Origin: Actinomycetales bacterium
GTDB taxonomy: Bacteria > Actinomycetota > Actinomycetes > Actinomycetales > JAHECE01
Reading direction: 5' to 3'
Length of the DNA stretch: 11,271 bases
Assembly: GCA_024641895.1 (NCBI GenBank)
Contig: JAHECE010000071.1
Location: 1 to 11,271, forward strand
Both the position numbers and the translations under genes were made by a program. The notes beneath the pieces were generated by a model. It saw only the letters and a list, made by a program, of their open reading frames with translations, made no database searches and was not told the DNA's origin. Positions within the stretch are counted from its first letter, which is position 1. The number at the start of each line of letters is the position of its first letter. This document shows positions 1-3,917 of this stretch, one piece after another.

Positions 1-244
1 GGCCTGCGCCGAGAGCGAGGCCGGCGGCGGCCGTGGCGCCGCGGCGCAGGACGGGAGCGCCCCACGCGCGGACAGCCGCCTCGCCGGTGTGCCACCGCCG
101 GCCCAGGCTCTGCGCCGCCGTGCAGGCCAGTAGGGCGAGAGCGGTGGTGAGGTACCACGTCGCGAGCGCGGCGCCGCTGCCGATCACCCCGAGCGTGACC
201 AGTCGCTCGACGGCAGCGGCGGCTGATCCTGGATCAGGTATCAC
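1..244 (-). CDS. Membrane protein, 5' part only (left edge cuts it)
   Basis: An open frame on the minus strand begins with GTG at 244-242 and stays open to the window edge, giving 81 residues. The start is well supported: GGAG at 254-251 lies 6 nt before the GTG. Residues about 15-48 (VTLGVIGSGAALATWYLTTA, then LALLACTAA) form one long or two short hydrophobic stretches. They are followed by a basic, Trp-containing segment (GRRWHTGEAAVRAWGAPVLRR) and a second Ala/Gly-rich hydrophobic segment at the edge. This looks like the N-terminus of an inner-membrane protein. In related actinobacteria a LysM-domain membrane protein is, as I remember it, encoded next to the small HTH gene and could be this one, but no LysM domain is visible in this part. 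The gene is divergent from the 456 gene across a repeat-bearing control region. Confidence 0.6.
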   Translation of the reverse strand, partial: MIPDPGSAAAAVERLVTLGVIGSGAALATWYLTTALALLACTAAQSLGRRWHTGEAAVRAWGAPVLRRGATAAAGLALGAG

Positions 245-256
245 GCCGGTCTCCTC

Positions 257-284
257 TCGTTAGCGCTCGATCGTGACGTTTGAA
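257..284 (-). promoter_or_regulatory. Possible promoter of the left-edge membrane gene
   Basis: Reading the minus strand, TTCAAA (284-279) and TAACGA (262-257) are separated by 16 nt, upstream of the GGAG/GTG start at 244. Both are weak matches to -35 and -10, and the -10 lacks the final T. The stretch is less GC-rich than its surroundings. This is a guess from spacing only. Confidence 0.25.
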
Positions 285-310
285 GACATTTGATGACTCT
301 GACTGACGTT
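274..310. repeat. Direct repeat TGACGTT, two copies 30 bp apart
   Basis: TGACGTT occurs at 274-280 and 304-310. The 30-bp distance is close to three helical turns, so the copies would face the same side of the DNA. The second copy overlaps the centre and right arm of the dyad at 296-316. Possible protein-binding sites, with no direct evidence of function. Confidence 0.35.
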
Positions 311-316
311 CAGAGT
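296..316. promoter_or_regulatory. Perfect 7-bp inverted repeat, candidate operator
   Basis: ACTCTGA (296-302) and TCAGAGT (310-316) are exact reverse complements separated by 7 nt. The centre-to-centre distance is 14 nt, a geometry common for dimeric repressor sites. It sits in the divergent intergenic region, about 50 bp upstream of the membrane-gene start. No regulator is identified; the HTH protein at 1055-1288 is one candidate, by inference only. Confidence 0.4.
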
Positions 317-317
317 G

Positions 318-344
318 GTCGAATGGCGTCGCGATGTCGAATGG
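318..344. repeat. Direct repeat GTCGAATGG, two copies 18 bp apart
   Basis: GTCGAATGG is present at 318-326 and again at 336-344, with 9 nt between the copies. It lies just right of the dyad at 296-316. A 9-nt exact tandem spacing in non-coding DNA of this composition suggests paired binding sites or a small duplication. Confidence 0.4.
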
Positions 345-443
345 AGAGGTCGCGGGCTGTGGATGCCGACGGAGTCTCTCGAGCCGAGGCGGTCCCGCTG
401 TCGTGCCTTGTGGGCGGCCGACGTGGCTACGGCGGGCTCCGGC

Positions 444-456
444 TACGCTCTCGGCG
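444..456 (+). promoter_or_regulatory. Likely leaderless promoter (-10 TACGCT) for the 456 gene
   Basis: TACGCT (444-449) matches the actinobacterial TANNNT -10 hexamer and ends 6 nt before the GTG at 456, where transcription would start. No Shine-Dalgarno sequence precedes that GTG, so a leaderless transcript is the simplest reading. A convincing -35 is not seen. The -10 lies in one copy of a GGCTACG repeat (425-431 and 441-447). Confidence 0.45.
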
Positions 457-983
457 TGCGTTGGGAGTCCTTGTTCGCTGACCTGCAGGGCCAGTGGGAT
501 GCCGCCCAGCGAGCCGACGACGAGTCCCGGATCGCGGACCTCGCCGAGCTCGAGATGGGTCGGACCTGGTTGGCGGACAGGCTCCGCGCCCGGCTCGGCG
601 CGTCGCTGACGGTGCGACTGACCGACGGCACGGAGGTCACCGGGCTGGTGGTGGACGCCGCACCGCAGTGGCTGCTGCTGCGGACGGGGGAGCGGCGCTC
701 CCTCGTCCCGGTGGCGGCGGTCGGAGCAGCCTGGCCGCTCGGGCCGGTGGCGCCGGAGGCGGGCGTCGTCGAGAGCCGGCTACGCGTGTCGCACGTCCTG
801 CGCGCGATCGCGCGCGAGGGCGTCACGGTGCGGATCCGGTCCACGGCCGTCGACGTGCGGGGGCAGATCGTCCGCGTCGGGGCCGATCACCTGGACGTCG
901 TGCTCGACTCAGCACCTGGCCTCGGCAGCGGGGCGGTGCTCACGATCGCCTTCGCAGCGCTGCTTGCCGTTGAGTCGCTCTGA
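456..983 (+). CDS. Uncharacterised 175-aa protein with two Sm-like beta segments
   Basis: I do not recognise a named family with certainty. The GTG at 456 is chosen because the coding pattern (VRWESLFADLQ...) begins there; the frame upstream to 315 reads like intergenic sequence. Residues 1-50 are an acidic/amphipathic helical region (LFADLQGQWDAAQRADDESR, then a helix ending DRLRARLG). Residues 49-90 (ASLTVRLTDGTEVTGLVVDA, WLLLRTGERRSLVPVAAV) have the pattern of an Sm/LSm barrel: V-x-V-x-L-x-D-G, a glycine-bearing bent strand, then a hydrophobic strand pair. Residues 120-170 (EGVTVRIRSTAVDVRGQIVR, VGADHLDVVLDSA) look like a second, more diverged copy. The protein has no signal peptide and is probably cytoplasmic. 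It is divergent from the left-edge membrane gene and convergent with the HTH gene. RNA binding would be a guess from fold resemblance only. Confidence 0.7.
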   Translation: MRWESLFADLQGQWDAAQRADDESRIADLAELEMGRTWLADRLRARLGASLTVRLTDGTEVTGLVVDAAPQWLLLRTGERRSLVPVAAVGAAWPLGPVAPEAGVVESRLRVSHVLRAIAREGVTVRIRSTAVDVRGQIVRVGADHLDVVLDSAPGLGSGAVLTIAFAALLAVESL

Positions 984-1054
984 CCCTGGTTCTCCCCCCG
1001 TACCATGTGCGAGCTCGCCGCGCTGCGGGGTTCGGGAGGGTCGACCGCCGTCGC
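984..1054. other. Convergent gap between the 456 gene and the HTH gene
   Basis: This 71-bp gap separates two converging genes. It holds the palindrome GCGAGCTCGC (1009-1018) and a 4-bp stem CCGC-GCT-GCGG (1018-1028), both too weak to call as a terminator. I see no clear hairpin comparable to the one at 3896-3917, and no coding signal. Confidence 0.5.
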
Positions 1055-1288
1055 TCAGCCGTCCGATGCCTCGTGCGCGTCCAGGGTGCCGGTCTCGATG
1101 CGGCCCTGCGTCCGGTCGTACATCCGCTGGATGTAGGCCTCGAGCTGGGTGTCTTCGACCCGCCACTGGTTGCGGCCGCCCACCTGGATGGCCCGGAGGT
1201 CGCCTGAGCGCACCAGGGCGCGCGCCTGGCTCAGTGAGACGTTGAGCACATCAGCGACGTCGGCGAGGGTCAGGAACCGCGGCGGCAT
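1055..1288 (-). CDS. Small excisionase/BldC-type helix-turn-helix DNA-binding protein
   Basis: A 77-aa protein with start ATG at 1288-1286. A longer frame to 1324 exists, but family members typically begin M-P-x-R-F-L-T-L-x-D-V-A, as here. Residues 5-50 form a MerR-like winged helix domain: FLTLADVADVLNVSLSQARA is the helix-turn-helix, LVRSGDLRAIQVGGRNQWRV is the recognition/wing part, and VEDTQLEAYIQRMY closes it. This is the HTH_17/excisionase class that includes BldC of Streptomyces. There is no recombinase or phage gene nearby, so a chromosomal regulator is more likely than an excisionase. Such a gene is, from memory, conserved among Micrococcales. A possible Shine-Dalgarno GGAAG (1303-1299) lies within a perfect palindrome directly before the start. 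The gene is divergent from the SAF-domain gene. Targets cannot be read from the sequence. Confidence 0.85.
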   Translation of the reverse strand: MPPRFLTLADVADVLNVSLSQARALVRSGDLRAIQVGGRNQWRVEDTQLEAYIQRMYDRTQGRIETGTLDAHEASDG

Positions 1289-1290
1289 GC

Positions 1291-1303
1291 GGAAGATTCT
1301 TCC
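1291..1303. promoter_or_regulatory. 13-bp palindrome over the HTH gene's ribosome-binding region
   Basis: GGAAGATTCTTCC is a perfect dyad: GGAAGA, central T, TCTTCC. It ends 2 nt before the HTH gene's ATG on the minus strand and contains the best Shine-Dalgarno match (GGAAG at 1303-1299). It could be an autoregulatory operator or act on translation. It sits in the 128-bp divergent gap to the SAF gene, so it might affect both. Confidence 0.35.
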
Positions 1304-1369
1304 ACCGCGCGCGGCGACGCCCACCGTCGTCCACAGCCCGGCGCGCCCGTCCGCGCTCCACGAGGCACC

Positions 1370-1420
1370 ATGGAGGCAGAGCGCGCGTGGGCGCGCCCCC
1401 GGACGGGAAGGGCCCGATGA
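1370..1420 (+). CDS. Possible 16-aa leader ORF coupled to the SAF gene
   Basis: ATG at 1370 opens a frame of 16 codons (MEAERAWARPRTGRAR) ending in TGA at 1418-1420. That stop overlaps the ATG of the SAF-domain gene as ATGA (1417-1420). A weak GAGG (1362-1365) lies 4 nt before it. The frame contains a GC-only hairpin (1381-1396) and the SAF gene's own Shine-Dalgarno. It may be a real upstream ORF that couples translation, or chance; nothing else marks it as coding. Confidence 0.22.
   Translation: MEAERAWARPRTGRAR
1381..1396 (+). promoter_or_regulatory. Small hairpin in the SAF-gene leader
   Basis: GCGCGC (1381-1386), loop GTGG, GCGCGC (1391-1396) forms a perfect 6-bp G/C-only stem ending 20 nt before the SAF-gene ATG and 9 nt before its Shine-Dalgarno GGAAGG. 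It could modulate initiation. In DNA this GC-rich such short stems also arise by chance. Confidence 0.25.
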
Positions 1421-2070
1421 CCAGCGAGACCGTGAACACTGGTACCCGGCGGGTGCAGCGTCCGACCTGGCGGGACCCTCGCCTCGGCATCGGGATCGTG
1501 CTCGTCGCAGGTTCTGTCGCTCTGGGCGCGTGGGCTTTCGCGAGCATCGGCACCGGCGTGGCCGTCTACGCCGCGCGTGAGGTCCTGACGCCCGGGGAGG
1601 TGCTCGACGCGGATGAGCTGGCCGTCGTCGAGGTCCGGGTACCGGGCGGCGACGGGCTCTACCTCAGCGCGGACGAGCCCCTGCCTGCGGACGGGGTGGT
1701 GACTCGCCTCGTCGGGCGCGGTGAGCTCGTGCCGGTCGCGGCGGTGGGGTCGGCCGCCGAGATCAGCGTCCGGCCGGTCGGCGTCGCGATCAGTGGCCCC
1801 GTCTCCGCCAGCGTCGTCGAGGGGGCGCTGGTCGACCTCTGGCTCACCCGGCCGGCGCCCGGCCTGGGCGGATCTGCCGGGCCTGCCGAGCCGACGCTGG
1901 TCGCGGCCGGCCTGCGTGTCGCCGGCCTTCGCACGGACGACAGTCTCTTCGCGGGGGCCGGCGCCACCTCCGTCGAGGTCCTGGTGCCGGAGATCGAGCT
2001 GCCTGCGGTCCTCGGCGCGCTCGCCGAGGAGGGCGAGATCACGCTCATCCCGCTGCCGGGCGGCGCGTGA
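1417..2070 (+). CDS. SAF-domain membrane-anchored protein (CpaB/RcpC-like)
   Basis: A 217-aa protein from the ATG at 1417, with GGAAGG (1406-1411) 5 nt upstream. A GTG at 1387 in the same frame lacks such support. Residues 1-22 are polar and basic (cytoplasmic). Residues 23-42 (LGIGIVLVAGSVALGAWAFA) form one transmembrane segment. The rest should lie outside the membrane. Residues about 48-115 are a SAF domain, the antifreeze-like/FlgA/CpaB fold: VYAAREVLTPGEVLDADELA and a following segment with LPADGVVTRLVGRGELVPVAAV, the usual 'recurring start at a boundary' pattern. The C-terminal part (YA... to LPGGA) is beta-rich, like the second half of CpaB/RcpC proteins. Known members of that family act in Flp/Tad pilus assembly, but no pilus genes are seen here. 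The stop TGA (2068-2070) overlaps the ATG of the CpaE-like gene, so the two are translationally coupled and probably work together. The exact role is unknown. Confidence 0.8.
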   Translation: MTSETVNTGTRRVQRPTWRDPRLGIGIVLVAGSVALGAWAFASIGTGVAVYAAREVLTPGEVLDADELAVVEVRVPGGDGLYLSADEPLPADGVVTRLVGRGELVPVAAVGSAAEISVRPVGVAISGPVSASVVEGALVDLWLTRPAPGLGGSAGPAEPTLVAAGLRVAGLRTDDSLFAGAGATSVEVLVPEIELPAVLGALAEEGEITLIPLPGGA

Positions 2071-3416
2071 TGCGCACGGGCGTCCTGTGCGCGGTCAACG
2101 CCTCCGGTGAGGCCGATCTCGTGGCCGCCCTCGACGCGCGAGGGACGGGCGTCCAGGTCGTCCGCAGGTGCGCCGACGTCGCTGAGGTCATCGCGCTCGC
2201 CATCGCGGGCGTCGGGCGTGTCGTCGTTCTGGGATCGAGCCTGCCCGGGGTCGACCGCGCCGCGCTCGCCCGGCTTCGCGGGGCCGGCTCCAGGGTCGTG
2301 CTGCTCGCCGAGCCGCACGACCGAGCCCGCTGCCTCGCACTCGGAGCGGAGTCTGTGCTCGAGATCGACGCCCCCGTCGACGCCGTCGTCCAGGCGGCGC
2401 AAGCCTGCGCTCGTCTCGCGGAGGCGGGCGGGCAGCTGCCGGCGCCAGGCGAACCCGGAGAGCCGAGCCGGGCTCTGACCGCAGCGGCGGCGACAGCCCG
2501 GGCCTCGACCGGCGCCCTCTTGGCCGGCGAACCGACCGGCTCGCGGCGGCCACTCGGCCGACTGGTCGCCGTGTGGGGGCCGCACGGCTCACCGGGCCGC
2601 ACGACGATCGCAGTGAACCTCGCGGCCGAGCTTGCGGCGCTCGGTGAGCAGGCCCTCGTCGTCGATGCCGACACCTGGGGCGGGTGCGTGGGGCAGACGC
2701 TCGGCCTCCTCGACGAGTCGCCTGGGCTCGCTGCCGCGGCCCGCTCGGCGGCGAACGGGACCCTTGACGCGGCCGAGCTGGTCCGGCTCTCTCCGATCGT
2801 CGAGCCAGGGCTACGTGTCCTCACCGGCATGACGAGACCAGACCGGTGGCGCGAGCTCGCGCCGACCGGCCTCGACCTCGTGTGGGACACGGTGCGCCAG
2901 ATCGCCGACTGGACGGTCGTGGACTGCGGGTTCTCCCTCGAGGACGACCCGGGCTCCGGTTTCGAGGCGATGCTCGGGCCGCGCCGCAACGGCGCCACGC
3001 TCAGCGCGCTGGCTGCTGCGGACGTCGTCATAGCAGTCGGCGCGGCGGAGCCGGTGGGCCTCCAGCGACTGGTGCAGGGACTGGCCGACCTCGGCGACCT
3101 GGGGATCCCGTCGCCCGGTGCGCGAAGGCTCGTCACGGTCAACCGGGTGCGGGCCTCGGCGGCCGGGCCACGACCTGAGCAGGCGGTCACTGAGGCGCTG
3201 GTTCGCTACGCGGCGGTCCCCGACCCCGTCCTGGTGCCGGACGACCGGTCGGCTCTGGACAAGGCGATGCTCGAGGGGACCACGCTTCGGATGGTCGCGC
3301 CGTCGTCGCCGGCGCGAGTCGCGATGGAGGCCCTGGCCGCGGCCCTGGCCGGCAGGCCTGCCCCGACCGCCTCCACGACGACGGGCCGTCGTCGGCGACG
3401 GCGGCCGGAGGTCTGA
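2070..3416 (+). CDS. CpaE/TadZ-like atypical ParA/MinD-family ATPase homologue
   Basis: A 448-aa protein. ATG at 2070 shares its A with the TGA of the SAF gene; the GTG at 2067 in frame is an alternative. Residues 1-110 resemble a degenerate receiver-like alpha/beta domain, as at the N-terminus of CpaE (RVVVLGSSLPGVDR, SRVVLLAEPHDRARCLALGA). A linker rich in Ala/Pro follows to about 160. The P-loop domain starts at RLVAVWGPHGSPGRTTIAVN. Aligned with the deviant Walker A KGGxGKT, the signature lysine is His172 and the invariant lysine Arg177. Further motifs are VVDAD (Asp199, Asp201) and VVDCG (Asp285), in Walker A' and B positions. Near the end is LVTVNRVR, then a C-terminal run of arginines. 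TadZ/CpaE proteins are known atypical members of this superfamily that localise pilus machinery. Here, the coupled SAF partner suggests a positioning or scaffolding role at the membrane, which is inference. The Lys-to-Arg change may weaken or abolish ATP hydrolysis. Confidence 0.82.
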   Translation: MRTGVLCAVNASGEADLVAALDARGTGVQVVRRCADVAEVIALAIAGVGRVVVLGSSLPGVDRAALARLRGAGSRVVLLAEPHDRARCLALGAESVLEIDAPVDAVVQAAQACARLAEAGGQLPAPGEPGEPSRALTAAAATARASTGALLAGEPTGSRRPLGRLVAVWGPHGSPGRTTIAVNLAAELAALGEQALVVDADTWGGCVGQTLGLLDESPGLAAAARSAANGTLDAAELVRLSPIVEPGLRVLTGMTRPDRWRELAPTGLDLVWDTVRQIADWTVVDCGFSLEDDPGSGFEAMLGPRRNGATLSALAAADVVIAVGAAEPVGLQRLVQGLADLGDLGIPSPGARRLVTVNRVRASAAGPRPEQAVTEALVRYAAVPDPVLVPDDRSALDKAMLEGTTLRMVAPSSPARVAMEALAAALAGRPAPTASTTTGRRRRRRPEV

Positions 3417-3902
3417 GTGCGCAAGACTGGCGCCGTGCGCCTCTACCTTCCCGCGACCCTGCTCGACCTCCGCGCCGCCGACGGCCTGCACCCGTCGGCG
3501 GCCCACGCGGCGACCCCGGCTCTCGCCGAGGCGTTGCCTGATGAGGATGTCGAAGGCCTCGAGTTCGCCGCGATGCTGGCGGCAGCGGACGGGAGCGTCG
3601 CGCTGATCTCGGCGGACGAGGCGGCTCCACCCCGCCGCGTCGTGGTCGTCGCTGATCTGTCGGCTGAGTTCAGCCAGGTCACCGAGGGGCTGCCCAGCGA
3701 GGTGGCGGCTCCGAGCCTGGTGGCGTGGACGTGCGTGAGAAGCGTCCACGTCGACGACGTGGACGCTGAGGCCGACGTGGCGCCCGCCGCCCGCGGAGAC
3801 GCCGAGGCACTCGATCGTGCCGCCGAGCGCGACCTCCTCTGGTACGACGTGTCCGAGCTCGACGCGCTCCGGAGCCTCTGGCCGGCGACAGGCGAGGCCT
3901 GA
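3417..3902 (+). CDS. DUF6912-type protein of unknown function
   Basis: A 161-aa protein with start GTG at 3417. GGAGG (3407-3411) lies 5 nt upstream inside the end of the CpaE-like gene, whose stop ends at 3416, so there is no gap. The family I recall as DUF6912 begins M-R-x-Y-x-P-A-T-L, which would correspond to the GTG at 3435 (VRLYLPATLLDLRA, 155 aa), but that codon has no Shine-Dalgarno; I follow the ribosome-binding site. After the RLYLPATLLDL strand/helix comes an Ala/Pro-rich region with HPSAAHAATPALAEALPDED, then FAAMLAAADGS, a strand RRVVVVADLS, and an acidic segment around VHVDDVDAEADV. The end is helical (LLWYDVSELDALRSLW). There is no membrane segment, signal peptide or recognisable catalytic motif. 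In actinobacteria this gene type commonly sits near secA and hisN/rsgA/aroA (from memory). It is the last gene of its operon and carries a 12-bp hairpin at 3741-3767. Confidence 0.75.
   Translation: MRKTGAVRLYLPATLLDLRAADGLHPSAAHAATPALAEALPDEDVEGLEFAAMLAAADGSVALISADEAAPPRRVVVVADLSAEFSQVTEGLPSEVAAPSLVAWTCVRSVHVDDVDAEADVAPAARGDAEALDRAAERDLLWYDVSELDALRSLWPATGEA
3741..3767. repeat. 12-bp perfect hairpin inside the DUF6912 gene
   Basis: AGCGTCCACGTC (3741-3752) and GACGTGGACGCT (3756-3767) are exact reverse complements around GAC, so the RNA could form a 12-bp stem with a 3-nt loop. The left arm can instead pair with CGTGGACG at 3724-3731 (8 bp with CGTCCACG at 3743-3750). The two structures are mutually exclusive. 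It encodes the acidic run SVHVDDVDA. Function unknown. Confidence 0.55.
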
Positions 3903-3917
3903 CCGGCCCGTCAGGCC
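3896..3917. terminator. Shared bidirectional hairpin terminator with both stop codons in its stem
   Basis: GGCCTGAC (3896-3903), loop CGGCCC (3904-3909), GTCAGGCC (3910-3917) is a perfect 8-bp GC-rich stem. The plus-strand DUF6912 gene stops at TGA 3900-3902 in the left arm; the minus-strand sbcC stops at 3913-3911 in the right arm. No T-tract follows on either side, as is usual for hairpin terminators in high-GC actinobacteria. It would serve both converging operons. Confidence 0.65.

Noticed and set aside
33..263. 76-codon plus-strand frame at the left end
   Set aside because: It is antisense to the minus-strand membrane-protein frame, which has a good ribosome-binding site and hydrophobic segments; the plus frame looks random.
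315..455. Upstream extension of the 456 gene to ATG 315
   Set aside because: The extra 47 residues have no coding character and overlap the repeat-bearing control region; the GTG at 456 has a -10 at leaderless distance.
1055..1288. HTH protein as a phage excisionase marking an integrated element
   Set aside because: No integrase, attachment-site repeats or phage genes are nearby, and the protein resembles conserved chromosomal BldC-like regulators.
2045..3190. 381-codon minus-strand frame opposite the CpaE-like gene
   Set aside because: Ser/Arg/Ala-rich shadow of a gene with clear P-loop ATPase motifs on the plus strand.
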